Origin: Lachnoclostridium sp. MSJ-17
GTDB taxonomy: Bacteria > Bacillota > Clostridia > Oscillospirales > Acutalibacteraceae
DNA: 33,065 bases
Assembly: GCF_018918205.1 (NCBI RefSeq)
Contig: NZ_JAHLQB010000013.1
Coordinates: forward strand, 1 to 33,065
Reading direction: 5' to 3'
Position 1 is the first letter of the stretch. Each line of letters opens with the position of its first letter. The position numbers and the translations under genes are program-made. The notes below the pieces were generated by a model that did no database searches, was not told where the DNA came from, and worked only from the letters and a program-made list of their open reading frames with translations. This document shows, one piece after another, positions 19,528-25,537 of the stretch.

Positions 19528-19568
19528 GAGACTGCCTTGACCTTACGGTTTTGGCAGTCTCATTTTTT
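19528..19568. terminator. Strong terminator after the TPM gene, probably bidirectional
   Basis: The 9-bp stem GAGACTGCC / GGCAGTCTC closes a 16-nt loop and is followed by a run of six T on the + strand. The other side has a run of A (caaaaacaaa), so it can also end transcription of the converging GYF-domain gene, whose stop lies at 19567. Confidence 0.85.
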
Positions 19569-19938
19569 ATTCTATGCTCTCATCGTCCGCATTTTCGGCT
19601 TCTTCACCGTTGCTATCTTCGGATTGCTCCGCGATTTGCGGAACAGGCGGCGGAGTAAAGCTCACCAGCGGCTTGACTTCCGGGATATTCGCGGCAAAAT
19701 CCCAGTCGGTCATCTGCGGCTTCCAGATGTAGGTTTCACGGGTGACTTGTTTTTCACGAATCAATTCTCTCAGCTCGTCAAAAGAGAACGGACCCTTGCT
19801 CTCAGCGTCAATCACGGCGTAATACACATCAGGGCTTTTCTGCGGTATCTGCGCGCGCATATCCATGAGCAGTCTGCCCATAGCGGTACCCATGTTGTAG
19901 GTGTATAAGCCGTTCATAGGATAAAACCAGTAGAACAT
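19567..19938 (-). CDS. GYF-domain-like small protein
   Basis: A 123-residue protein with a GYF_2 domain (about residues 38-88: YYAVIDAESKGPFSFDELRELI ... WKPQMTDWDFAANIPEV), a fold that binds proline-rich peptides or acts as an adaptor. The N-terminus (MFYWFYPMNGLYTYNMG) is aromatic but too short for a clear membrane helix, and the C-terminus is acidic and Pro/Glu-rich. AAAAGGAGG lies 5 nt before the ATG, and a good promoter is seen upstream. It is transcribed alone, convergent with the TPM gene. The partner and role are unknown. Confidence 0.75.
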   Translation of the reverse strand: MFYWFYPMNGLYTYNMGTAMGRLLMDMRAQIPQKSPDVYYAVIDAESKGPFSFDELRELIREKQVTRETYIWKPQMTDWDFAANIPEVKPLVSFTPPPVPQIAEQSEDSNGEEAENADDESIE

Positions 19939-19981
19939 CTCTGCCTCCTTTTAATTCTTACGGTATTATTTTTACATTTTC

Positions 19982-20010
19982 AGTATATCATATTTCCGTT
20001 TCCGGTTCAA
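19982..20010 (-). promoter_or_regulatory. Sigma-A-type promoter of the GYF-domain gene
   Basis: On the minus strand, TTGAAC (20010-20005), a 17-nt spacer and TATACT (19987-19982) lie about 44 nt before the start codon. Confidence 0.7.
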
Positions 20011-20043
20011 TCATGTGAGATAAAATTTTACAATTGAATACCG

Positions 20044-20400
20044 CGCTCGCCTTCGAGTCCGGTCACCTGCTTGCTGTAATTCAGTGCTGCCGGTGACCTC
20101 TTGTGTGCGGTGTTTTACACTTCATCTCGCCGGAGAGGTTCAGCACGGAAGGATAGGTTTCATAATCTCTCTCGCTAAAAACGTGCCCCCGGCACGTTTT
20201 CTTAACGCTCGCCTTCGAGTCCGGTCACCTGCTTGCTGTAATTTTGTGGTGCCAGTGACCTGTTGTGTGCGATGTTTTACACTTCATCTCGCCGGAGGGG
20301 TTCAGCACGGAAGGATAGGTTTCATAATCTCTCTCGCTAAAAACTTGCCCTCGGCACGTTTTCTTAACGCTCGCCTTCGAGTCCGGTCCCCTGCTTGCTG
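20044..20400. repeat. 162-bp direct repeat, two full copies and a 33-bp partial copy
   Basis: Copies lie at 20044-20205 and 20206-20367, with a partial at 20368-20400. They differ at scattered bases only. Each begins with a 16-nt piece identical or nearly identical to the T-arm/acceptor of the neighbouring tRNA-Leu (TTCGAGTCCGGTCACC at 20052, 20214 and, with one change, 20376), but in the opposite orientation to that gene. Each full copy ends with a hairpin: ACGTGCC/GGCACGT plus TTTT in copy 1, with one pair lost in copy 2. No protein gene is supported here; the open frames of 75-106 residues only reflect translated tRNA sequence. Confidence 0.9.
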
Positions 20401-20405
20401 GTAAA

Positions 20406-20449
20406 ACAGAAACAGGAAATACCCTTTTGAGGGTATTTCCTGTTTCTGT
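20406..20449 (-). terminator. 19-bp perfect hairpin after tRNA-Leu
   Basis: A 19-bp perfect stem (20406-20424 with 20431-20449) closes a 6-nt loop. Its outer base pair uses the last base of the encoded CCA end of the tRNA. On the minus strand it ends in TTTTAC. It most likely ends tRNA transcription; the unusually long and perfect stem is notable. Confidence 0.75.
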
Positions 20450-20535
20450 GGTGCCGGTGACCGGACTCGAACCGGTACGGTATCGCTACCGGCGGATTTT
20501 GAGTCCGCTACGTCTGCCAATTCCATCACACCGGC
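20449..20535 (-). tRNA. tRNA-Leu (anticodon CAA)
   Basis: A class II tRNA of 87 nt including an encoded CCA (20451-20449). The acceptor stem is GCCGGTG / CACCGGC, with A as discriminator. The anticodon stem GCGGA/TCCGC holds the loop CTCAAAA, giving anticodon CAA (reads UUG). A long variable arm and the T-loop TTCGAGT are present. A consensus promoter lies upstream and a long hairpin downstream. Confidence 0.95.
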
Positions 20536-20550
20536 GAATTACCGTTACTA

Positions 20551-20579
20551 ATTATACATTAACACGGCGGAAAAATCAA
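20551..20579 (-). promoter_or_regulatory. Consensus sigma-A promoter of tRNA-Leu
   Basis: On the minus strand, TTGATT (20579-20574), a 17-nt spacer and a perfect TATAAT (20556-20551) end 15 nt before the tRNA 5' end. Confidence 0.85.
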
Positions 20580-20669
20580 GTCTTATTTTTTGTTTTCTTT
20601 ATTGCCCGCTTGACGGATCAATAAAAATCAGCTATTATTCTTTTAAATATTTCATTTTCCCGATTTATG

Positions 20670-20678
20670 TGCTACAAT
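20670..20678 (+). promoter_or_regulatory. Candidate extended -10 promoter of pyrB
   Basis: TGCTACAAT (20670-20678) is an extended -10 type element 32 nt before the pyrB start codon. No good -35 box is visible, and no attenuator hairpin separates it from pyrB. Confidence 0.4.
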
Positions 20679-20710
20679 ACTTTTTAGAAAAAAGGAAGGG
20701 TTGTGAGATT

Positions 20711-21778
20711 ATGACCAACAAAAATCTGATTGACCTTGAGGCTATGTCGGTTCAGCAGATTGACAAGCTTGTTAAAAAAGCAAAGAAAATCATGCAAAGC
20801 CCCGCGGATTACCGCCATGCCTGCGACGGAAAAATATTGGCGACTCTCTTTTATGAGCCCAGCACCCGCACTCAGATGTCTTTTCAGACCGCTATGCTCA
20901 AGCTCGGCGGAAGAACTATAGGCTTTGACAATCCGATGAACTCCTCTGTCTCAAAGGGCGAAAACCTCAAGGACACCATTGCCGTTATCAGCGGCTACTC
21001 GGATATCATCGCCATCAGGCACCCGACTGAGGGTACGGCTATGGCGGCTTCGCTCTACTCCGAAGTGCCGGTAATCAACTGCGGCGACGGCGGTCACCTC
21101 CACCCCACTCAGACTCTGACTGACATCGTTACCCTGAGCTGCGAGAAAGGCAGACTAGATCACCTCAAAATCGGCGTTTGCGGCGATTTGCTCAACGGGC
21201 GCACGGTTCACTCGCTTATCAAGGCGCTTTCAAAATATGAGGGCAATTCATTTGTGCTTATCTCGACTCCCGAGCTGAGCGTGCCGATTTATATTATCGA
21301 TATCCTCGAGAAAAATCACTGCGCATACGAAATATCTCACAACCTCGCCGACGCTGTCAGGGATTTGGATATGCTGTATATGACGAGGATCCAGCGCGAG
21401 AGATTCGGCAGCGAGGAGGAATATCAGGCTCAGAAAAACGTGTTCGTACTCGACAAGGAAAAGCTCGATAACGCCCGCGAGGATATGATCATTCTCCACC
21501 CCTTGCCCAGAGTCAACGAGATCACGGTTGAGATCGACGACGACCCGAGAGCGCTGTATTTCAAGCAGGCTCAGTACGGTATGTTCGGAAGAATGGCTCT
21601 GATCCTTCTCCTGCTTCAGGACGAAGAATTCATGCTCAGCGCAAGAGATACGTTTATCTCGGATTACCGCTGCAATAACCCGAAGTGCATAACCCAAAGC
21701 GAAAAATATCTGCCCAGACTGAGCTACGAAAAGCTCGGAATGCAGATGTGCGACTTCTGCGACAAAAGAATTGACTGA
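20711..21778 (+). CDS. pyrB: Aspartate carbamoyltransferase with C-terminal PyrI-like zinc domain
   Basis: Joins carbamoyl phosphate and aspartate, the committed step of pyrimidine synthesis. The 355-residue product has the carbamoyl-phosphate motif FYEPSTRTQMSF, the SVSKGENLKDT loop, GGHLHPTQTLTD and the HPLPRVNEI aspartate site. After the normal end (GRMALILLLLQ, about residue 310) there are about 45 more residues with CX4C (RCNNPKC) and CX2C (CDFC), spaced as in the zinc domain of the regulatory chain PyrI. The PyrI allosteric nucleotide-binding domain is absent. In E. coli the PyrI zinc domain is what contacts the catalytic trimer, so the tail may stabilise the enzyme. AAGGAAGG precedes the ATG. 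It is followed by a terminator, then by the mobile element. Confidence 0.93.
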   Translation: MTNKNLIDLEAMSVQQIDKLVKKAKKIMQSPADYRHACDGKILATLFYEPSTRTQMSFQTAMLKLGGRTIGFDNPMNSSVSKGENLKDTIAVISGYSDIIAIRHPTEGTAMAASLYSEVPVINCGDGGHLHPTQTLTDIVTLSCEKGRLDHLKIGVCGDLLNGRTVHSLIKALSKYEGNSFVLISTPELSVPIYIIDILEKNHCAYEISHNLADAVRDLDMLYMTRIQRERFGSEEEYQAQKNVFVLDKEKLDNAREDMIILHPLPRVNEITVEIDDDPRALYFKQAQYGMFGRMALILLLLQDEEFMLSARDTFISDYRCNNPKCITQSEKYLPRLSYEKLGMQMCDFCDKRID

Positions 21779-21846
21779 AAAACGGGCACGGCTTTAGGCT
21801 GATTCCAAAAAGGATGTTTTCAGTTTGAGGCGGTGCCCTATGCGTA

Positions 21847-21875
21847 GGCGGACAGTTCAGGCTGTCCGCCTTTCG
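21847..21875. terminator. Terminator between pyrB and the recombinase gene
   Basis: The 9-bp stem GGCGGACAG (21847-21855) / CTGTCCGCC (21862-21870) is followed by TTTCG on the + strand. The stop codon of the converging recombinase gene lies in the loop. Confidence 0.7.
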
Positions 21876-23530
21876 TCATGAGTTTTTTCTTCGGTTTGGT
21901 TGATTTCGCTCGAAAGAGCGAATGTTCCGATGTAGCGGAAGTAGATATCGATTTGCTGCGGAGAGGTTTGGCTGTGCTTTTTCTCACGCTCGTAAACGAC
22001 AATCTTGCTGATGAAGGTTCTCAGTACCTCGGGCGTCAGCTCCTGCACACATACATATTTCTTGACGATATCAAGGAACTTCTGCACATTGGTACACTCG
22101 TTTTTGAGTGTGCCGATTTCTTTTTGCAGTTCCGGAATCGATGCTTCAAGCCCCTTCTGCTCATCGTTATAATCAACTGATAACATTCTGTACTGCTCAT
22201 CGCTGATACGTCCGAGAACGTTATCCTCATACAGACGCTTGAACAGAGATTTTAACTCAACAACACGCTTTTCTGCTTTTGACAGTTCAGCGGTTTTGGC
22301 ATTCAGCTCTTTTCTGTACTGTGAGGAAGTCTTTTTACTGATGTAATCGGTAAACTCCTTTGTGTTGTTCCGCGCGTAGTAGAGCGCCTTGTTGATTTCT
22401 TCAAGTACAATTTCATCGAGCACAACCTCTCTGATTGAGTGCGGCGTACATTTTTCTTCACCAACGTGCTTATGATAGTTTCCGCAGATAAAGCTGTAAC
22501 TTTCACGCCTAATGGTTCGCCCACGATAAAGGTAATGCTTTCTGCCACAGTCAGCGCAGTAAATCAAACCGCTGTATTTGTTGATTTCACCCATTCGGTT
22601 CTTGCGGATTCTGCCCTCACGCACCTTGCGGACGATATCCCAAGTTTCTTGGTCGATTATTGCCTCGTGAGTATTTTCAAAGCGCAGCTGTTCTTCCTTC
22701 GGAACTTTTATGGTTCGCTTGTCTTTGAACGAAGCTATCCTTGTACGGCAGTTGATTGTGTGTCCGAGATAAATCTCGTTGTCAAGAATATCAGCAATAG
22801 AACGCTCATTCCACTTGTATGGATTCTCAGTGTCGGTGTGCGTTCCATACTTTCCTTCTCGCATAAAACGATACATAGTTGGCTTGAGAATTTTCTTTTC
22901 CTCTAACGCTTTGGATATATTACTTGGGCCGATTCCCTCTGCGCACATTGCGAATATCATCTTTACCACCGGAGCGGTTTCCTCATTAATCAACAGACGA
23001 CACTCTTTTCCGCTGTTGGGATCACGGCGGTAACCATATGGGATCGTTGTTCCAAGGCGTTCACCACGCTCTGCTTTTGCTTTAAATACAGCGCGGATTT
23101 TCTTGCTTGTGTCACGAGCGTACCACTCGTTGAACAGATTCTTGAACGGCGCAAGCTCGTTGTTATCGCTGAACAGCGAGTCGTAGTTATTGTTGATGGC
23201 GATATACCTGACGCCGTATCTCGGAAAGATGAACTCGGTATAGTTGCCGACCTCGATATAGTTTCTGCCGAGTCTGGACAGATCTTTGGTGATAACAATT
23301 CTGACCTTGCCAGCTTCAATCAGTTTGTACATCTCCTGAAAGCCGGGGCGGTCAAAGCTAACACCTGAGTAGCCGTCATCAACAAACACGCGGATATTTG
23401 GGAAGCAATTATCCTCAGCGTACTTTTTGAGGATTGCTCTTTGGTGCACAATGCTGTCGCTGTCACCGACGTTGAGATCGTCTTTTGAAAGGCGGCAGTA
23501 CAGCGCGGTTATTTTATCTTGGTTTGACAT
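21857..23530 (-). CDS. Large serine recombinase (TnpX-like)
   Basis: A 557-residue site-specific recombinase that would excise and insert the element. The N-terminal resolvase domain has the nucleophile S15 in YCRLSKDD, then DGYSGVSFDRPGF and VITKDLSRLGRNY. The recombinase domain is about 170-290. A zinc ribbon (YCADCGRKHYL ... FICGNYHK, about 320-360) and a coiled coil (about 390-460) follow, as usual for large serine integrases. The ATG at 23530 has AAGGAG 9 nt upstream, and a 12-bp inverted repeat lies 28 nt before it. The stop falls in the pyrB-side terminator hairpin, placing the gene at the element edge. It appears intact. Confidence 0.95.
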   Translation of the reverse strand: MSNQDKITALYCRLSKDDLNVGDSDSIVHQRAILKKYAEDNCFPNIRVFVDDGYSGVSFDRPGFQEMYKLIEAGKVRIVITKDLSRLGRNYIEVGNYTEFIFPRYGVRYIAINNNYDSLFSDNNELAPFKNLFNEWYARDTSKKIRAVFKAKAERGERLGTTIPYGYRRDPNSGKECRLLINEETAPVVKMIFAMCAEGIGPSNISKALEEKKILKPTMYRFMREGKYGTHTDTENPYKWNERSIADILDNEIYLGHTINCRTRIASFKDKRTIKVPKEEQLRFENTHEAIIDQETWDIVRKVREGRIRKNRMGEINKYSGLIYCADCGRKHYLYRGRTIRRESYSFICGNYHKHVGEEKCTPHSIREVVLDEIVLEEINKALYYARNNTKEFTDYISKKTSSQYRKELNAKTAELSKAEKRVVELKSLFKRLYEDNVLGRISDEQYRMLSVDYNDEQKGLEASIPELQKEIGTLKNECTNVQKFLDIVKKYVCVQELTPEVLRTFISKIVVYEREKKHSQTSPQQIDIYFRYIGTFALSSEINQTEEKTHDERRTA

Positions 23531-23557
23531 ATTTTTATACTCCTTCCTGCTGTCAAA

Positions 23558-23606
23558 CCGATTGGGAGTCTGCGAGTTTTCGCAACACTACAATACTCCC
23601 AATCGG
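23558..23606. repeat. 12-bp perfect inverted repeat upstream of the recombinase gene
   Basis: CCGATTGGGAGT (23558-23569) and ACTCCCAATCGG (23595-23606) are separated by 25 nt. They lie between the tnpW stop and the recombinase start, with TTGACA just after it on the minus strand. It could be an mRNA hairpin, a terminator without a T-run, or a binding site for the recombinase; the sequence does not decide. Confidence 0.8.
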
Positions 23607-23625
23607 CTGAAATGTCCAGACCTAT

Positions 23626-23856
23626 TTAGGCCGCACTGTCAAAATTATTATCGATAAGCCTTTTTACGCCGTCGATAACCGTGTGCTTGCTGTCCAGATC
23701 AAAAACGGAATTTACAACATAATCCTTCTTACCGATAGTATACTGGTGCTGAGTAATCAGCTGACCGTTTTCTATCTTGAATTTAGTTCTCCGATTAATA
23801 GCCACCGCCACAGAAGGCTGATAGTCCGGTTGAGTTATAATTCTGATTTCATCCAT
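23626..23856 (-). CDS. tnpW: TnpW-like small transposon protein
   Basis: A 76-residue protein of the small TnpW-type family found beside TnpX-type recombinases in clostridial elements. The conserved core is IGKKDYVVNSVFDLDSKHTVIDGVKRLI. Its role is not known. It lies between the relaxase (15 nt upstream) and the recombinase, and AAAGGA precedes the start. The family call rests on the core motif, size and position. Confidence 0.8.
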   Translation of the reverse strand: MDEIRIITQPDYQPSVAVAINRRTKFKIENGQLITQHQYTIGKKDYVVNSVFDLDSKHTVIDGVKRLIDNNFDSAA

Positions 23857-23871
23857 TCAAAAATCCTTTCT

Positions 23872-25224
23872 CTACATACCGCCCAGAGTGTTTTTATGCT
23901 CATGGCGCGGCTTTTTGTTTGTGGTGCAATCTTCGGTGTGAGTGTCGTTGTCGATAATATTCATTAATTCAGCAGCCAGATATGCCGAATCAATTCCCAG
24001 ATGATCAACAGGATAGTCGGGATAAGCGAAACCCAAATCATCCGCTTCAAGCTGCGTTTCGTTGTCTGCTCCGCTGAGTAAAGCTGTTGTGAGAAGTTCT
24101 CGCTCGCTTTCCCAGCCTGTGATTGGAAGGTCTCCATTGAGGTCGATGTCGCTGTCTGAATCTGCTGTGCTTGTTTTTGAAGCGAATCCTGAAACTCTGT
24201 CAGAGTTTGCTGCGTTTCCTCTGCTTGAGAAGTCAACTTGTCCAACTGCTCCTGCTGCATATCCGAGAGGTCGCTCCATGTCGCCAGAGTTTCCATTGTA
24301 TTCATCATCGTGCTGAGCATATCTATCTGCGTCTGCTGAGATTGAATCAGCGCCCGCCAATTCTTCTCCGTAATCGAAACATAGGTCTCGGTCTGATCTG
24401 CCTGTGCTAAATTCATCTTCGCTTGAGCTTTCAATTCGCTTGGCGATTTCCTTCCTAATTCTGAACTCATCGGTCATAGCCTCCTTCAAATATTTTTCTT
24501 CATGCAATTTGTTATCCCTGCACTTCATTCCGTTCGGACATGTGTAGGTGATATATTTTCGGGTATCGCTCCAGTTAACTTGATAGCCTTCCAATTCCAT
24601 CAGCTGAATAAAATGCTTGCGGCTGACAGCGTAACACATCACCTCGTCTATCGCTATCGCCAAATCCAACTTCCAGCTCTGACATTTGTCGGCTGCCCTG
24701 TACTCTCTTGAGGACATACCTTTTATTTTGGACGGAGCGGATTCGATTACCGACAAGCCGTATTCCAAACAAAGCTTGTCCGAGGAATCACGGAGCCGCT
24801 GAATTTCTTTGTTGTCGGAATGGTATTTGTAACCGCTCTCGGCATTCACGGAATTTATAACGAAATGTGAATGAATATGATCACGGTCGACGTGAGTAGC
24901 GACTAAGATTTCATAGCCGGGGAAATTTTCTTCCGCGAACCTCAACGCGATTTCGTGAGCGGTTTCGGGTGTGAGGTTTTCATCGGGGTGAAAGGATTGG
25001 AGCAGATGATAATACATTCGTCCGTCAGCTTTCTTGTATCGTAGCTTGGTATTCATCATTTCATTGTAGGCTGACCGAGCTACACAATTTACTCCTGTGA
25101 CAAGTTTTCTCCCATCGTGAATCGTTTTTGCGTTCTTGGCACAGTAGTTGAGCAGAGCACTTAGCCCCTGCCTCGTCTGTGTTTTCTGCCGTGAGATAAA
25201 ATTGATAACAGCTATGCTGCCCAC
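23872..25224 (-). CDS. MobA/VirD2-type relaxase
   Basis: Nicks the element at oriT and carries the strand to the recipient. In the 450-residue product the N-terminal domain has a candidate catalytic tyrosine (LLNYC, Y27) and the metal-binding histidines in HVDRDHIHSH (H111, H116, H118) with NSV after it. Residues from about 275 are Ser/Asp/Gly-rich and of low complexity, in exactly the part that also encodes a second protein in another frame. The GTG at 25224 is badly placed because AAAGAGG touches it. The ribosome site would fit an ATA at 25215, whose product would begin like related relaxases (IAVINFISR), so an ATG-to-ATA change is possible. It overlaps the mobC stop by 13 nt. Confidence 0.9.
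   Translation of the reverse strand: MGSIAVINFISRQKTQTRQGLSALLNYCAKNAKTIHDGRKLVTGVNCVARSAYNEMMNTKLRYKKADGRMYYHLLQSFHPDENLTPETAHEIALRFAEENFPGYEILVATHVDRDHIHSHFVINSVNAESGYKYHSDNKEIQRLRDSSDKLCLEYGLSVIESAPSKIKGMSSREYRAADKCQSWKLDLAIAIDEVMCYAVSRKHFIQLMELEGYQVNWSDTRKYITYTCPNGMKCRDNKLHEEKYLKEAMTDEFRIRKEIAKRIESSSEDEFSTGRSDRDLCFDYGEELAGADSISADADRYAQHDDEYNGNSGDMERPLGYAAGAVGQVDFSSRGNAANSDRVSGFASKTSTADSDSDIDLNGDLPITGWESERELLTTALLSGADNETQLEADDLGFAYPDYPVDHLGIDSAYLAAELMNIIDNDTHTEDCTTNKKPRHEHKNTLGGM
23964..24470 (-). CDS. MobB-like coiled-coil/membrane protein, overprinted inside the relaxase gene
   Basis: A 168-residue frame lying wholly inside the 3' half of the relaxase gene, in another reading frame on the same strand. 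AAGGAGG lies 9 nt before its ATG. The product is a coherent protein: a Gln/Glu/Ser-rich coiled coil (about 35-135, heptad-like, with few Gly or Pro) and a C-terminal membrane helix (about 143-163, MIWVSLIPTILLIIWELI) with basic residues before it. The same arrangement (a small coiled-coil membrane protein encoded within mobA) is known from mobB in ColE1-type plasmids. The relaxase frame is of low complexity across this stretch, as expected if the inner gene is the constrained one. No sequence identity to ColE1 MobB is claimed. Confidence 0.7.
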   Translation of the reverse strand: MSSELGRKSPSELKAQAKMNLAQADQTETYVSITEKNWRALIQSQQTQIDMLSTMMNTMETLATWSDLSDMQQEQLDKLTSQAEETQQTLTEFQDSLQKQAQQIQTATSTSMETFQSQAGKASENFSQQLYSAEQTTKRSLKRMIWVSLIPTILLIIWELIRHIWLLN

Positions 25225-25526
25225 CTCTTTCGGTCGAGCAGCTCGGTCAGGGTTTGGTTGAGCTTAACGTATTCGTCTGTCAGCTGTTGAAGATTAACGC
25301 AATCGACCTTGTCCATATTACAGAGCGTGGTGAGCTGATTGAGATTTCTGCCGATAGCTTTTTGCTGACGGATGACCTCGTCCAAGTCGTCGATAACAAA
25401 AATCTGTTTGCCTAAACCGCACTTGGTTATATATTCTGTGAGAGACAGATTGGCTATTGCAGCCTTGTGATGAAGCTTTTGTAAATCTTCATCGGAGATT
25501 CTTATACTTAGTTTTCTATGTTGCGT
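25212..25526 (-). CDS. MobC-like relaxosome protein, start codon not found
   Basis: An open frame of 104 residues ending 13 nt inside the relaxase gene, as usual for mobC-mobA pairs. It reads RKLSIRISDEDLQKLHHKA, then LSLTEYITKCGLG and AIGRNLNQLTTL, which are the ribbon-helix-helix and MobC signature parts of the family. No ATG, GTG or TTG occurs before the first domain: the frame opens after a TAA at 25527-25529, and no ribosome site is seen. Only a few N-terminal residues are missing compared with the family. Either the 5' end was cut off by a rearrangement or an unusual start is used. MobC helps the relaxase open oriT. Confidence 0.75.
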   Translation of the reverse strand, partial: TQHRKLSIRISDEDLQKLHHKAAIANLSLTEYITKCGLGKQIFVIDDLDEVIRQQKAIGRNLNQLTTLCNMDKVDCVNLQQLTDEYVKLNQTLTELLDRKRWAA

Positions 25527-25537
25527 TTAATGATGGT

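Larger units (their letters stand above)
21857..25526 (-). mobile_element. Mobilizable element core (serine recombinase, TnpW, relaxase, MobC)
   Basis: Four genes in one direction (large serine recombinase, TnpW, MobA/VirD2 relaxase, MobC) form the standard set of a Tn4451-like or clostridial integrative mobilizable element. The left end must lie between the pyrB stop (21778) and about 21857. No clear right end or oriT is visible; the right end may lie beyond the + strand cargo. Two start codons look damaged, so transfer may be impaired. Confidence 0.75.

Noticed and set aside
20044..20400. CRISPR array
   Set aside because: The repeats are 162 bp with no spacers, only two full copies, and no cas genes nearby.
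20084..20404. 106-codon + strand frame with an internal repeat
   Set aside because: It translates the 162-bp repeats; its RVRSPAC runs are the usual reading of tRNA T-arm sequence. No ribosome site.
20302..20529. 75-codon minus-strand frame over the tRNA
   Set aside because: A translated tRNA-Leu and terminator, not a gene.
21784..21838. GGGCAC / GTGCCC inverted pair downstream of pyrB as the element's left end
   Set aside because: Only 6 bp with a 43-nt spacer. TnpX-type elements are not bordered by long inverted repeats, and no matching right end was found.
25457..25537. Upstream extension of the DUF6076-like gene to 25457
   Set aside because: The extra 27 codons are antisense to the well-supported mobC frame and have no ribosome site.
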